NCBI RefSeq assembly: GCF_964186625.1
Contig: NZ_OZ075108.1
Location: 1,860,001 to 1,924,000, forward strand
Direction of reading: 5' to 3'
DNA length: 64,000 bases
Source of the DNA: Asticcacaulis sp. MM231
GTDB taxonomy: Bacteria > Pseudomonadota > Alphaproteobacteria > Caulobacterales > Caulobacteraceae
Part shown: positions 9,672-19,142 of the stretch, in pieces
How the letters are laid out: every line of letters begins with the position of its first letter
Position numbering within the stretch: position 1 is the first letter of the stretch
Translations under genes and position numbers: made by a program
The notes under the pieces: generated by a model
Seen by the model: only the letters and a program-made list of their open reading frames with translations
Told to the model about the DNA's origin: nothing
Database searches by the model: none

Positions 9672-9699
9672 TAGTAGTTCGGGGCAATGGGGGTGTCAA
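9672..9699 (-). promoter_or_regulatory. Promoter of tRNA-Asp copy 1
   Basis: On the minus strand TTGACA (9699-9694) is followed after 16 bases by CTACTA (9677-9672). The leader to the mature tRNA would be about 55 bases. Confidence 0.5.
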
Positions 9700-9824
9700 G
9701 CCAATAAAATGGCTTATACACGGGAAGCGCGGTCTGCGTATCTCAGGCATAGGCATGCATAGAGCCGCAATACCAGAGTGCCTGGTGTCTGCTAAATTGC
9801 ATTTAAGGAGAAGGGGGAGGGGAA

Positions 9825-10000
9825 ATGCGGTGCCACCGTTGCCTATCAGCAAGGGTGGCGCGAGTGACGGGAACTCGAACCCGCGACCTTCGGCGTGACA
9901 GGCCGACACTCTAACCAACTGAGCTACACCCGCATTCCCTTTTCCCTAAGAACCATCTGCGTTGCCGCTGGCTTCAGGGAAGGTGCGCTTAGTAGTTCGG
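9825..10000. repeat. tRNA-Asp direct repeat unit, copy 2
   Basis: A 176-base near-copy of 9508-9682, one base longer because of the extra A in the tRNA T loop. The 142 bases between the units are unrelated to either and hold no gene. Confidence 0.93.
9856..9933 (-). tRNA. tRNA-Asp-like copy 2 with one-base insertion in the T loop
   Basis: Identical to the intact tRNA-Asp at 9539-9615 except for one extra base, which on the tRNA strand changes TTCGAGT to TTCGAGTT, giving an eight-base T loop or a shifted stem. The T loop makes conserved tertiary contacts with the D loop, so this copy may be a decayed pseudogene, although the acceptor, D and anticodon arms and CCA are intact. It has its own promoter-like elements and lies upstream of copy 1 on the same strand. 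A sequencing error is the main alternative. Confidence 0.8.
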
Positions 10001-10018
10001 CAGGCGGGTAAGTGTCAA
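9990..10018 (-). promoter_or_regulatory. Promoter of tRNA-Asp copy 2
   Basis: On the minus strand TTGACA (10018-10013) with a 17-base spacer to CTACTA (9995-9990). The same elements occur before copy 1 with a 16-base spacer of different sequence. Confidence 0.5.
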
Positions 10019-10089
10019 GCGCATAAAATAGAAAATGACAGGTGGCGGGGCAAAATCTTTGGATAAGTTGAGCGCACACGGTTCTTATT

Positions 10090-10108
10090 GAGAGTGATTT
10101 TCATTGTC
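10090..10108 (+). promoter_or_regulatory. Fur-box-like site upstream of the nuo operon
   Basis: This 19-base sequence (GAGAGTGATTTTCATTGTC) agrees with the classical E. coli Fur box at 14 of 19 positions and sits inside TTGAGA/TCTCAA arms (10088-10112). It is 180 bases before nuoA, an operon that needs many Fe-S clusters. Binding by Fur is inference; alphaproteobacterial Fur-family proteins may prefer other sites. Confidence 0.4.
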
Positions 10109-10287
10109 TCAAAACCTAGGCGAAAAAGTGAAATAAAGTGGGAGAAAGACGGTTTTTTTGCGCTGCAATGGTTTGAAGCTTTGAACAGACTGGTCTAATA
10201 GCCTACACATTGAGTCCATTTCCACGGTTAACCGGGGCGATGGGTGATAGAGTCTGTTCCCGTGAGTTGAGGGGTTGAGGTGACCTA

Positions 10288-10665
10288 ATGAATGCATTCC
10301 TTCTGCAATATCTCCCCGTCATCATCTTTATAGGCATCGCTACGGTTCTTGGCCTTGTCTTTATGATTGGCGCATTGATCGTGGCCCCGCAGGCGCCGGA
10401 CAGCGAGAAGCTGTCGGCCTATGAATGCGGTTTCAACGCCTTCGATTCCGCCCGTCAGAAATTTGACGTGCGCTTCTATCTCGTCTCGATCCTCTTCATT
10501 ATCTTCGATCTTGAAGCGTCTTTCCTGTTTCCGTGGGCTGTGTCGCTGTTCGATATGCCAAACGGCGGCATGCATGTCGCTTTCTGGTCGATGGTTACTT
10601 TCCTGGTCGAACTGTTTCTCGGCTATATCTATGTGTGGAAAAAAGGAGCCCTGGAATGGGAATAA
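10288..10665 (+). CDS. nuoA: NADH-quinone oxidoreductase subunit A
   Basis: Small membrane subunit of proton-pumping complex I (125 residues, normal length). Three membrane helices are visible (about 8-30, 65-85, 95-115). The conserved loop [27 protein letters not shown], seen here as [12 protein letters not shown] then KFDVRFYL, carries the Cys used in quinone-site gating. First gene of the operon; the promoter is probably in 10110-10280. Its stop overlaps the nuoB start by ten bases, so the two are translationally coupled. Confidence 0.97.
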   Translation: MNAFLLQYLPVIIFIGIATVLGLVFMIGALIVAPQAPDSEKLSAYECGFNAFDSARQKFDVRFYLVSILFIIFDLEASFLFPWAVSLFDMPNGGMHVAFWSMVTFLVELFLGYIYVWKKGALEWE

Positions 10666-11216
10666 TCCTGCCAGCCGGATCTGCCGGGCGTTCTTCGGTA
10701 GAAGGTTACGATCCCGCGGTCCACGACAAGTTCTTCGAGCAGGTATCTGCCGAGCTTGACACAAAGGGCTTTCTTGTCGCTTCCGCCGATGATGTCATCA
10801 CCTGGGCGCGCACCGGTTCGCTGATGTGGATGACCTTTGGTCTCGCCTGTTGCGCTGTCGAAATGATGCAGGCCTCGATGCCGCGTTATGACATGGAGCG
10901 CTTCGGCATGGCGCCGCGCGCGTCGCCGCGCCAGTCGGACCTGATGATCGTCGCCGGCACGCTGACCAACAAGATGGCGCCTGCCTTGCGCAAGGTCTAC
11001 GACCAGATGCCTGATCCGCGCTATGTGCTCTCCATGGGGTCCTGCGCCAATGGCGGCGGCTATTATCACTACAGCTACAGTGTCGTGCGCGGTTGTGACC
11101 GCATCGTGCCGGTGGATGTTTATGTCCCCGGCTGTCCGCCTTCCGCTGAGGCGCTCCTGTACGGCCTTCTGCAATTGCAGAAGAAGATTTGCCGTACCGG
11201 CAGCATCCGTCGCTAA
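10656..11216 (+). CDS. nuoB: NADH-quinone oxidoreductase subunit B
   Basis: Peripheral subunit that holds cluster N2, the last 4Fe-4S centre before quinone. The 186-residue protein contains the ligands: tandem cysteines in [12 protein letters not shown], Cys in [12 protein letters not shown] and Cys in [15 protein letters not shown]. The ATG at 10656 is chosen because AAAAGGAG lies upstream within the end of nuoA and because longer in-frame extensions would run far into nuoA in another frame. Continues the nuo operon, with nuoC 11 bases after its stop. Confidence 0.97.
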   Translation: MGIILPAGSAGRSSVEGYDPAVHDKFFEQVSAELDTKGFLVASADDVITWARTGSLMWMTFGLACCAVEMMQASMPRYDMERFGMAPRASPRQSDLMIVAGTLTNKMAPALRKVYDQMPDPRYVLSMGSCANGGGYYHYSYSVVRGCDRIVPVDVYVPGCPPSAEALLYGLLQLQKKICRTGSIRR

Positions 11217-11227
11217 GGGGAACGCTG

Positions 11228-11830
11228 ATGTCACTTGAAAAATTACAGGCCGTCGCCGAGCGCCTCCAGGCTGATCTGAAGGAAGCCGTTCAGGAAGTGG
11301 TGCTTGCCTTTGGTGAGCTGACCGTAACCGTCGATCGTGAGCGCGTCGTTGAGATCATGGCGAAGCTGAAGGCCGAGCCTTACCGCTTCCATCAGTTGAT
11401 CGATGTTTGCGGCGTTGACTATCCGAAACGCACGCGTCGTTTCGATGTCGTCTATCACCTGCTGAGCCTGACGCAGAATATTCGTTTACGCATCAAGGTG
11501 CAGACCGATGAGGTCGTGCCGGTGCCGTCGATTCGTTCGGTCTATCCGAACGCCGACTGGTATGAGCGCGAAGCTTTCGACATGTACGGCATGCTGTTCT
11601 CCAACCACCCCGACCTGCGTCGTTTGCTGACGGACTATGGCTTCGAAGGCCATCCGCTGCGCAAGGACTTCCCGATGACCGGGCATGTCGAAGTGCGTTA
11701 TGATGAAGAGCAGAAGCGCGTGGTCTATGAGCCGGTCAAGCTCACACAGGAATACCGCAGGTTCGACTTCCTGTCGCCATGGGAAGGCGCGCAATACGTG
11801 CTTCCGGGCGATGAGAAGGCAAAGGTCTAG
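11228..11830 (+). CDS. nuoC: NADH-quinone oxidoreductase subunit C
   Basis: 30-kDa-type peripheral-arm subunit, 200 residues, separate from NuoD (not fused as in E. coli). The family signature [17 protein letters not shown] is present, followed by [23 protein letters not shown]. The ATG at 11228 follows AAGGGGAACGCTG, whereas the upstream in-frame ATG at 11189 lies inside nuoB and would add an atypical tail. Forty-four bases separate it from nuoD. Confidence 0.96.
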   Translation: MSLEKLQAVAERLQADLKEAVQEVVLAFGELTVTVDRERVVEIMAKLKAEPYRFHQLIDVCGVDYPKRTRRFDVVYHLLSLTQNIRLRIKVQTDEVVPVPSIRSVYPNADWYEREAFDMYGMLFSNHPDLRRLLTDYGFEGHPLRKDFPMTGHVEVRYDEEQKRVVYEPVKLTQEYRRFDFLSPWEGAQYVLPGDEKAKV

Positions 11831-11874
11831 ACCTTTGGGTCTGGGTAAAGAGTTATCGATAAGGGTTTGATTTC

Positions 11875-13089
11875 ATGGCAGATGGTATGACGCCTGTTCC
11901 GGTCGAAAAGGGCGATGACGATCGCAAGTTTACGATCAATTTCGGCCCGCAGCACCCGGCGGCCCACGGCGTTCTGCGCCTTGTGCTCGACCTCGACGGT
12001 GAAATGGTGGAGCGCGTAGATCCGCACATCGGTCTGCTGCACCGTGGCACCGAGAAGCTGATGGAATCGCGCACCTACCTGCAAAACGTGCCTTATTTCG
12101 ATCGCCTCGACTATGTGGCGCCGATGAACCAGGAGCACGCCTTTGTGCTGGCCATCGAAAAGCTGCTCGGCCTTGAAGTGCCCAAGCGCGCGCAATTGAT
12201 CCGCGTCCTCTTCTCGGAAATCGGCCGTATCCTGTCGCATATCCTGAACACAACGACTCAGGCCATGGACGTGGGGGCCCTGACGCCGCCGATCTGGGGT
12301 TTCGAGCAGCGCGAAAAGCTGATGGTGTTTTATGAACGCGCCTGTGGCGCCCGTCTCCACGCCAACTATTTCCGTCCCGGTGGCGTCCACCAGGACCTGC
12401 CGCCGGAACTGATCGAAGACATCGCTCTGTGGTGCAAGGAATATTTGCCGGCACTCGACGACATTGAATCGCTTATCACGGAAAACCGTATCTTCAAGCA
12501 GCGCAACGTCGATATAGGTCTGGTCACCAAGGAGCAGGCGTTCGACTGGGGCTTTACCGGCGTCATGATCCGTGGCTCTGGCGTGAAGTGGGATCTGCGC
12601 AAGTCGCAACCTTACGAATGCTATGCCGAACTGGAGTTCGACATTCCGCTTGGTAAGAATGGTGACTGCTGGGATCGTTACCTGTGCCGCGTCGAAGAGA
12701 TGCGTGAATTGGTGAAGATCATGCAGCAATGTATTGATAAACTTAAGGTAACGCCGGGTCCGGTTCTCTCGACCGATCACAAGGTGACGCCGCCGCGCCG
12801 CGCCGAAATGAAGAATTCGATGGAAGCGCTCATCCATCACTTTAAGCTCTACACGGAAGGCTTCAAGACGCCCGAAGGCGAGGTCTATGCCTGCGTCGAG
12901 GCCCCCAAGGGCGAGTTCGGCGTCTATCTGGTCTCCGACGGCACCAACAAGCCTTACCGCTGCAAAATCCGCGCGCCGGGCTTTGCGCACCTGCAAGCCA
13001 TGGACTGGATGAACCGCGGTCACCTGCTGGCCGACGTGTCGGCCATCCTGGGCTCGATCGATATCGTGTTCGGGGAGGTCGATCGATGA
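11875..13089 (+). CDS. nuoD: NADH-quinone oxidoreductase subunit D
   Basis: 49-kDa-type subunit forming much of the quinone-binding pocket with NuoB; 404 residues. Typical motifs: [16 protein letters not shown] near residue 22, [26 protein letters not shown] and the C-terminal DIVFGEVDR. The fold descends from the large subunit of NiFe hydrogenases but the Ni ligands are lost, as expected. Its TGA overlaps the ATG of the next small membrane gene by four bases. Confidence 0.97.
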   Translation: MADGMTPVPVEKGDDDRKFTINFGPQHPAAHGVLRLVLDLDGEMVERVDPHIGLLHRGTEKLMESRTYLQNVPYFDRLDYVAPMNQEHAFVLAIEKLLGLEVPKRAQLIRVLFSEIGRILSHILNTTTQAMDVGALTPPIWGFEQREKLMVFYERACGARLHANYFRPGGVHQDLPPELIEDIALWCKEYLPALDDIESLITENRIFKQRNVDIGLVTKEQAFDWGFTGVMIRGSGVKWDLRKSQPYECYAELEFDIPLGKNGDCWDRYLCRVEEMRELVKIMQQCIDKLKVTPGPVLSTDHKVTPPRRAEMKNSMEALIHHFKLYTEGFKTPEGEVYACVEAPKGEFGVYLVSDGTNKPYRCKIRAPGFAHLQAMDWMNRGHLLADVSAILGSIDIVFGEVDR

Positions 13090-13427
13090 TCGGTGTCCTG
13101 ATCGCTTGCGGCCTGCTGATCGCCATGCTGGGGCTTAGCCTTTATCTGTCGCGCCCGAACTGGCCCTATCATGCGGCCGGCTCCAAAGGCTATGTCACGG
13201 ATATGCTGGTCTATTTCTTCCTGCCTGTGGTGCCGATGCTGATCTGCGTCGGTGGTTTCAGCGTGCTGACAACGATTCGGCCTGATTTCGAGAACGAGAC
13301 TGCCCGCATGGTTCTGCTGGGTGTCGCGCTTGTTGGTCTGCTGGGCACCCGCAGGCTGCCTTTCGTCGCGGCGGCGCAGGAGCGCGTGCGGGTCGCGCGC
13401 AATGCCCGTTATGAGGCCACGCGATGA
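13086..13427 (+). CDS. Small membrane protein of unknown function within the nuo operon
   Basis: A 113-residue protein I do not recognise as a complex I core subunit. It has three hydrophobic segments (about 3-22, 40-62, 76-92) joined by a short loop with [13 protein letters not shown] and a loop RPDFENET, and ends in a basic cytoplasmic tail [14 protein letters not shown]. Its ATGA overlap with nuoD indicates coupled translation. The place between nuoD and nuoE suggests an accessory, assembly or lineage-specific role in complex I, which is inference from context only. A gap of 85 bases without a gene separates it from nuoE. Confidence 0.8.
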   Translation: MIGVLIACGLLIAMLGLSLYLSRPNWPYHAAGSKGYVTDMLVYFFLPVVPMLICVGGFSVLTTIRPDFENETARMVLLGVALVGLLGTRRLPFVAAAQERVRVARNARYEATR

Positions 13428-13512
13428 TTTCTGTTAAGCGCCGCAAATTTCGACTGTCTTTCGTTGGCTGCGGGTGTAAAGCCCAGCCTGTTATTATGTG
13501 TAGAGGGGCCTG

Positions 13513-14178
13513 ATGTCCGTTCGTCGTCTCGCCAAGGAGCAACCGGCCAGTTTCAACTTCTCCGCGGAAACGCTGGAAAAGGCCAACTGGTGGATTGCCA
13601 AATATCCTGAAAGCCGCCGCCAGAGCGCGGTGATCCCTATTCTGTGGCTGGTGCAAAAGCAGGAGGGGTGGGTTTCCGAGCCTGCCATCACGGCCATCGC
13701 CAAGCTGCTGGTCATGCCGCAGATTCGCGTTTTTGAAGTCGCCACCTTCTACACCATGTTTATGCTGGAACCGGTCGGCTCTGCGGCTTTGATCCAGGTG
13801 TGCGGCACGACGCCCTGCATGTTGCGTGGTTCTGACGCCCTTATGCACGTCTGCAAGTCGAAGATCGGCGCCAAGGATAAGCTGTCGGCTGACGGCAAGT
13901 TCACCTGGCAGGAAGTCGAGTGTCTGGGTGCCTGCACCAATGCGCCGATGGCACAGATTAACGACTATTATTACGAAGACCTGACGCCGGAAAATCTGGC
14001 CCAGATCATCGATGATTTTGCCGCTGGCAAGTCACCGAAGCCTGGCCCTTACAACGGTCGCCATACGTCGGAGCCGCTCGGTGGCGTGACGTCGCTGACC
14101 GATCCGGCGCTCTATGACGGCTCGGCCGCCAAACCGGTCAAGATCCCCAACTTTCCCGCCCCTGAGGTAAAAGCGTAA
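13513..14178 (+). CDS. nuoE: NADH-quinone oxidoreductase subunit E
   Basis: 24-kDa-type peripheral subunit with binuclear cluster N1a; 221 residues. The four ligands are seen in [11 protein letters not shown] and [13 protein letters not shown]-terminal tail of about 50 residues rich in Pro, Lys and Ala (from about 170) is longer than in E. coli but common in alphaproteobacteria. The last base of its TAA is the first base of the nuoF ATG. Confidence 0.96.
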   Translation: MSVRRLAKEQPASFNFSAETLEKANWWIAKYPESRRQSAVIPILWLVQKQEGWVSEPAITAIAKLLVMPQIRVFEVATFYTMFMLEPVGSAALIQVCGTTPCMLRGSDALMHVCKSKIGAKDKLSADGKFTWQEVECLGACTNAPMAQINDYYYEDLTPENLAQIIDDFAAGKSPKPGPYNGRHTSEPLGGVTSLTDPALYDGSAAKPVKIPNFPAPEVKA

Positions 14179-15497
14179 TGGCCCAGACTGGTATCTTGCA
14201 GGATAAGGACCGTATCTTCACCAACCTCTATGGTCTCCAGGATTGGGGCCTTGAGGGTGCGAAGAAGCGCGGCGCGTGGAATTCGACCAAGGATATCCTG
14301 TCGTGCGGACGCGACTGGATCATCACCAACATGAAGAATTCCGGCATGCGTGGCCGTGGCGGGGCAGGGTTCAATACCGGCCTGAAGTGGTCCTTCATGC
14401 CCAAGGAAGTCAAGGATCGCCCGCATTACCTCGTGGTCAATGCCGATGAATCCGAGCCCGGCACCTGTAAAGACCGCGAAATCATGCGCCACGATCCGCA
14501 ATTGCTGATCGAAGGCTGCCTCATCGCCTCCTTCGCCATGCAGGCTCATGCCTGTTACATCTATCTGCGCGGCGAGTACGTGCAGGAGCGTGAGCGCATG
14601 GAAGCCGCCGTCAAGCAGGCCTATGAAGCCAAGCTGATCGGCAAGAACAACATCCATGGCTGGGATTTTGACGTCTATATCCACCATGGCGCCGGCGCCT
14701 ATATCTGCGGCGAAGAAACCGCACTGCTGGAATCTCTGGAAGGCAAGAAGGGCCAACCGCGCCTGAAGCCGCCATTCCCGGCTGGTTCTGGTCTTTATGG
14801 CTGCCCGACGACCGTCAATAACGTCGAATCGATCGCCGCTGTCGGCACCATCCTGCGTCGTGGCGCCGAGTGGTTCACCTCGTTCGGCGCGCCTAACAAT
14901 GCCGGCACCAAGCTGTTCTGCATTTCCGGTCACGTCGAGCGTCCGTGTAACATCGAAGAGGCTATGTCGATCCCGTTCCGCCAACTGATCGAAGCCCACT
15001 GCGGTGGCATTCGCGGTGGCTGGAGCAATCTGAAAGCCGTCATCCCCGGCGGTTCGTCGGTGCCGATGATCACGGCTGAGCAGTGCGAAGACCTGCCGAT
15101 GGACTTCGACTCGCTTCGTAACCTCAAGTCGGGCTTAGGCACGGCGGCGGTAATCGTCATGGACAAGTCGACCGACCTGATCCGCGCCATTGCCCGCCTG
15201 AGCTACTTCTACAAGCATGAGAGCTGCGGCCAATGTACGCCGTGCCGCGAAGGCACCGGCTGGATGTGGCGTGTCATGGAACGCATGGTGAAGGGCGACG
15301 CCGATCCGGCCGAAATCGACACCCTGCTCGAGGTGACGACCCAGGTCGAAGGCCACACCATCTGCGCCCTCGGCGACGCGGCGGCCTGGCCAATTCAGGG
15401 CCTGATCCGTCACTTCCGTCATGAAATTGAAGAACGGATCACGCTATACCGTTCGAGCAAGAGCAATTTTGCCGGCCACTCAGTGGCGGCGGAGTAG
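14178..15497 (+). CDS. nuoF: NADH-quinone oxidoreductase subunit F
   Basis: 51-kDa-type NADH dehydrogenase subunit, the electron entry point, 439 residues. It carries the glycine-rich nucleotide site [15 protein letters not shown], the FMN region [16 protein letters not shown] and cluster N3 ligands in [14 protein letters not shown] plus Cys in [13 protein letters not shown]. The start overlaps the nuoE stop by one base. A TM2-domain gene follows after six bases, before nuoG, which is an unusual insertion. Confidence 0.98.
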   Translation: MAQTGILQDKDRIFTNLYGLQDWGLEGAKKRGAWNSTKDILSCGRDWIITNMKNSGMRGRGGAGFNTGLKWSFMPKEVKDRPHYLVVNADESEPGTCKDREIMRHDPQLLIEGCLIASFAMQAHACYIYLRGEYVQERERMEAAVKQAYEAKLIGKNNIHGWDFDVYIHHGAGAYICGEETALLESLEGKKGQPRLKPPFPAGSGLYGCPTTVNNVESIAAVGTILRRGAEWFTSFGAPNNAGTKLFCISGHVERPCNIEEAMSIPFRQLIEAHCGGIRGGWSNLKAVIPGGSSVPMITAEQCEDLPMDFDSLRNLKSGLGTAAVIVMDKSTDLIRAIARLSYFYKHESCGQCTPCREGTGWMWRVMERMVKGDADPAEIDTLLEVTTQVEGHTICALGDAAAWPIQGLIRHFRHEIEERITLYRSSKSNFAGHSVAAE

Positions 15498-15503
15498 GGG
15501 CAC

Positions 15504-15941
15504 ATGCGCGGCAAGGTTCTCTCATTCAACGGATCGACCGGCCTCATCAGTGGCGATGACGGCAAGCGCTATACCTTTAGCGTCAGCGATCTGATGGGAG
15601 ACACCGTGTACGTGCCGGCCGGTTCGACCATTGATTTCGAAGTGGCGGGTGATACGGCGGTTAGCGTCTACGTCATCGCTACGGCCATGGGGGAGAAGAA
15701 CAAGTATATCGCCGCACTGCTGGCCTTTTTTCTCGGCATGTGGGGCGTTCACAAGTTCTATCTCGGCAAGAATACGGCCGGCATCATCATGCTTTTGTGT
15801 GGCACGATTGGCTGGATATTCCTGTGTATACCACCGCTGATTATCGGGATGATCGCCTTTATCGAGACGATTATCTATCTGGTCAAGACCGATCAGAGTT
15901 TCTACGAGGACTATGTTCAGGGCAATAAATCGTGGTTCTAA
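15504..15941 (+). CDS. TM2-domain membrane protein with cold-shock-like N-terminal domain, within the nuo operon
   Basis: A 145-residue protein. Residues 1-55 resemble a small OB-fold of the cold-shock kind (MRGKVLSFNGSTGLISGDDG, then YTFSVSDL and a closing VPAGSTIDFEV). Residues 68-130 form a TM2 domain: KNKYIAALLAFFLGMWGVHKFYLGK, seen as AFFLGMWGVHKFYLGKN, then a second helix with GTIGWIFLCIPPLIIGMIAF and an Asp-rich end. TM2 proteins are small two-helix membrane proteins of mostly unknown role. It starts six bases after nuoF and lies 72 bases before nuoG, in the same direction, so it is almost surely co-transcribed. A role in complex I is possible but unproven; it may be a passenger. Confidence 0.85.
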   Translation: MRGKVLSFNGSTGLISGDDGKRYTFSVSDLMGDTVYVPAGSTIDFEVAGDTAVSVYVIATAMGEKNKYIAALLAFFLGMWGVHKFYLGKNTAGIIMLLCGTIGWIFLCIPPLIIGMIAFIETIIYLVKTDQSFYEDYVQGNKSWF

Positions 15942-16013
15942 AACATTAACAGATGTGCAGAATTTTGAATTATTACCGTGGCTTATTTATTATTGTTGAG
16001 GATGTGACAGAGC

Positions 16014-18074
16014 ATGGCTAAGGCAAAAGTCAATGGTGTGGAGGTCGAGTTCGACCCCGGCATGACCGTGCTGCAGGTGGCGGAGCTGGCAGGCGAGGAA
16101 ATCCCTCGTTTCTGCTATCATGAGCGCCTGTCGATCGCCGGCAACTGCCGTATGTGCCTCGTTGAGGTAAAGCCCGGACCGCCGAAGCCGCAAGCTTCGT
16201 GCGCCCTGCCGGCTGCCGAAGGCCAGGAAATCTTCACCAACACGCCGATGGTCAAAAAGGCCCGCGAAGGCGTGATGGAGTTCCTGCTGATCAATCACCC
16301 GCTGGATTGCCCGATCTGCGACCAGGGCGGCGAATGCGATCTGCAGGATCAGTCTGTCGCTTACGGCAAGGGCGCCTCGCGTTATGACGAGAACAAGCGC
16401 GCCGTCGAGGAAAAGAACCTCGGGCCAACGATCAAGACCTTCATGACGCGCTGCATCCAGTGCACGCGCTGCGTCCGTTTCACCACGGAAGTGGCCGGCG
16501 TCACCGAAATGGGCATGATCTCGCGCGGCGAGAACGCCGAAATTACCTCCTATCTCGAACAGTCGGTGTCGTCGGAACTGTCCGGTAATGTCAACGATCT
16601 GTGCCCGGTTGGCGCCCTGACGCACCGTCCGTGGTCGTTCAACTATCGCCCGTGGGAACTGACCAAGACCGAAACGATCGATGTGCATGACGCTGTTGGC
16701 GCGCATATCCGTATCGATAATCGCGGTCCGGCCGTGCTGCGCGCCCTGCCGCGTCTCAAGGAAGAGATCAACGAAGAGTGGCTGACCGACAAGAGCCGTT
16801 ATGCGGTTGATGGTCTCTCACGCCAGCGCCTCGATAAACCCTATGTCCGCAAGGCGGGCAAGCTGGTCGCCGTGTCGTGGGATGAGGCCTTGGGCACGGT
16901 CGCTGGCAAAATAAAAGCGACCGATGTATCGAAAATCGGCGTCATCGCCGGAGATCTGGTCGATGCTGAGGCCATGAAGGCGACCAAGGACCTGTTTTAC
17001 AGCCTGGGCGTCACCAATCTCGATTGCCGCCAGGAAGGCGCCAAGGTTGGCCCCGTCACGCAATCGACGCCGCGTGAAGCCTGGCTGTTCAACACGGGCA
17101 TTGCCGGTCTGGAAGAGGCCGATGCTATCCTGCTGATTGGCACCGACCTGCGTCACGAAGCGTCCTTGATCAATGCCCGTATCCGCAAGAGCTGGCTTAA
17201 GGGCACGGTTCAGGTGGCGTTGATCGGTGAGGCCAACGACCTGACCTATGATTACGCCCACGTCGGCGTCGGCACCAAGGCGCTGAAAGATCTCAAGAAG
17301 CATGCGTTCCGTGACGTTCTGAAAAACGCCAAAAAGCCGGCGATCCTGGTGGGCAGCAATGCCATTTCCGGGGCTGACGGCGCGGCCGTTCTCAAGGAAA
17401 TCGCCCTGATCGCTGATGATTATGATGTCGTCAGAGAGGGCTGGAACGGCTTCAACATTGTCCATACCGCAGCGTCGCGCGTTGCCGGTCTCGATCTCGG
17501 TTTCGTGCCGGTCGGTGAGGCGAAGGACGCCGCTGCCATGCTGACGGGCGGCGTCGATCTGCTGGTTCTGCTGGGCGCTGACGAAATCAACACCTCCGGC
17601 CTCAACAACACCTTCGTCGTCTATATCGGTTCGCATGGCGATGCCGGTGCGGCTGCGGCCGATGTCATCCTGCCGGGCGCCGCCTATACGGAAAAGTCCG
17701 GCATCTATACCAACCTCGAAGGTCGCGTGCAGATCGCCGAACGTTGCGTCTTCCCGAAGGGGGAGGCCAAGGAAGACTGGGCCATTATCCGCGCACTTTC
17801 CGGCTATGTTGGCCGCACCCTGCCGTATGACTCGCTGAACGCGCTGCGTGAAAAGCTGATCACCGATCACCCGGTCTTTGGCCGTATCGATGTCAAGCCA
17901 GCCACGAAAGCTTTCGATGTGAAAGCGATCGGCGCAAAGGGCGAGGTTACGGACAAGCTTTTCGTTTCGCACATTACCGATTTTTATCTGACCAACCCCA
18001 TCGCCCGCGCCTCCACGGCGATGGCGGAATGTTCCGCGGCCCGCAAGGCGCCGCTGAGCGTGGCGGCTGAGTAA
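16014..18074 (+). CDS. nuoG: NADH-quinone oxidoreductase subunit G
   Basis: 75-kDa-type peripheral subunit, 686 residues, carrying most Fe-S clusters. The N-terminal 2Fe-2S domain has FCYHERLSIAGNCRMCLVEV and HPLDCPICDQGGECDLQDQ, and the next ferredoxin-like part has RCIQCTRCVRF and DLCPVGALT. A molybdopterin-oxidoreductase-like domain without cofactor fills residues 220-620. The upstream 72-base gap after the TM2 gene is AT-rich and could hold a weak internal promoter. nuoH follows 12 bases after the stop. Confidence 0.97.
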   Translation: MAKAKVNGVEVEFDPGMTVLQVAELAGEEIPRFCYHERLSIAGNCRMCLVEVKPGPPKPQASCALPAAEGQEIFTNTPMVKKAREGVMEFLLINHPLDCPICDQGGECDLQDQSVAYGKGASRYDENKRAVEEKNLGPTIKTFMTRCIQCTRCVRFTTEVAGVTEMGMISRGENAEITSYLEQSVSSELSGNVNDLCPVGALTHRPWSFNYRPWELTKTETIDVHDAVGAHIRIDNRGPAVLRALPRLKEEINEEWLTDKSRYAVDGLSRQRLDKPYVRKAGKLVAVSWDEALGTVAGKIKATDVSKIGVIAGDLVDAEAMKATKDLFYSLGVTNLDCRQEGAKVGPVTQSTPREAWLFNTGIAGLEEADAILLIGTDLRHEASLINARIRKSWLKGTVQVALIGEANDLTYDYAHVGVGTKALKDLKKHAFRDVLKNAKKPAILVGSNAISGADGAAVLKEIALIADDYDVVREGWNGFNIVHTAASRVAGLDLGFVPVGEAKDAAAMLTGGVDLLVLLGADEINTSGLNNTFVVYIGSHGDAGAAAADVILPGAAYTEKSGIYTNLEGRVQIAERCVFPKGEAKEDWAIIRALSGYVGRTLPYDSLNALREKLITDHPVFGRIDVKPATKAFDVKAIGAKGEVTDKLFVSHITDFYLTNPIARASTAMAECSAARKAPLSVAAE

Positions 18075-18086
18075 GGAAGTTTGACG

Positions 18087-19142
18087 ATGAATACATTCTG
18101 GGCATCAGGCTGGGGCTGGGCACTCATTACGATCGGTGAGGCGCTGGCCGTCATCGTGGGCGTGATGGTGTCGCTGGCCTTCCTGCTGTGGGGCGACCGC
18201 AAGATCTGGGCCGGCGTGCAGTTGCGCAAGGGGCCCAACGTCGTCGGGCCGTTCGGTCTGATGCAGTCCTTCGCGGACTTTCTCAAGTTCTTCGTCAAGG
18301 AAGTGGTCATTCCTGCAGGCGCCGATAAGGCCGTCTTCCTGCTGGCGCCGCTTCTGACTTTTGTTATCGCCTTCACGGCCTGGGCGGTTATCCCGTTCGC
18401 GCCGGGCTGGGTCGTCGTAAATATCAATGTCGGCATTCTCTACCTGCTCGCCATTTCGTCGCTCGGTGTCTACGGCATCATCATGGGCGGCTGGGCATCC
18501 AACTCGAAATACCCCTTCCTCGGCGGTCTGCGTTCTGCGGCCCAGATGGTGTCCTATGAAGTCTCGATCGGCTTCATCATCGTCACGGTCATTCTGCTGG
18601 CCGGATCGATGAACCTGTCCGATATCGTCACGGCGCAAGGCGGCGGTTTCTGGAACTGGAACTTCCTCGGTGGCGGACACTGGCAGCTTGCCATTGTCAT
18701 GTTCCCGATGATGGTGATGTTCTATATCTCGGCCCTGGCCGAAACCAACCGTCCGCCGTTCGATCTGCCCGATGCGGAATCCGAACTGGTCGCCGGCTAT
18801 CAGGTCGAATATTCCTCGACGCCGTACCTGCTTTTCATGATCGGTGAATACGCCAACATCGTTCTGATGTGCGCCATGATCTCGATCCTGTTCTTTGGCG
18901 GTTGGGACTTCCCGTTCCCGTTGCCGCTGGCGCATGACAGCATCTGGTATGTGCTGATCGGCCTGTTCACCTTCATCGCCAAGGTGGTGTTCTGGTTCAT
19001 CATGTTCGCCATCGCCAAGGCTATCGTTCCGCGCTATCGCTACGATCAGTTGATGCGCCTGGGCTGGAAGGTCTTCCTGCCGGTGTCGCTGTTCGCCGTT
19101 CTTATCGTCGCCGCTTACCGCGTTTATGGAGGCGCCCTATGA
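18087..19142 (+). CDS. nuoH: NADH-quinone oxidoreductase subunit H
   Basis: Membrane subunit (351 residues, about eight helices) linking the quinone site to the proton path. Typical motifs are [20 protein letters not shown] near the N-terminus, [15 protein letters not shown] and the acidic [18 protein letters not shown] prefer the ATG at 18087 because GGAAG lies seven bases upstream; a TTG at 18081 is the only longer choice. Its TGA overlaps the nuoI ATG by four bases. Confidence 0.96.
   Translation: MNTFWASGWGWALITIGEALAVIVGVMVSLAFLLWGDRKIWAGVQLRKGPNVVGPFGLMQSFADFLKFFVKEVVIPAGADKAVFLLAPLLTFVIAFTAWAVIPFAPGWVVVNINVGILYLLAISSLGVYGIIMGGWASNSKYPFLGGLRSAAQMVSYEVSIGFIIVTVILLAGSMNLSDIVTAQGGGFWNWNFLGGGHWQLAIVMFPMMVMFYISALAETNRPPFDLPDAESELVAGYQVEYSSTPYLLFMIGEYANIVLMCAMISILFFGGWDFPFPLPLAHDSIWYVLIGLFTFIAKVVFWFIMFAIAKAIVPRYRYDQLMRLGWKVFLPVSLFAVLIVAAYRVYGGAL

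Larger units (their letters stand above)
9508..9682. repeat. tRNA-Asp direct repeat unit, copy 1
   Basis: A 175-base unit holding a 3' hairpin, the tRNA-Asp gene, its leader and the -10 region; nearly identical to 9825-10000. Only one substitution (TTGCTTATC versus TTGCCTATC) and one inserted base separate the copies. Weaker similarity continues to about 9711, covering a TTGACA element. It is preceded by a run of 11 G (9497-9507). Confidence 0.93.

Noticed and set aside
11827..13023. 398-codon open frame antisense to nuoD
   Set aside because: Covers nuoD exactly and has no recognisable domain.
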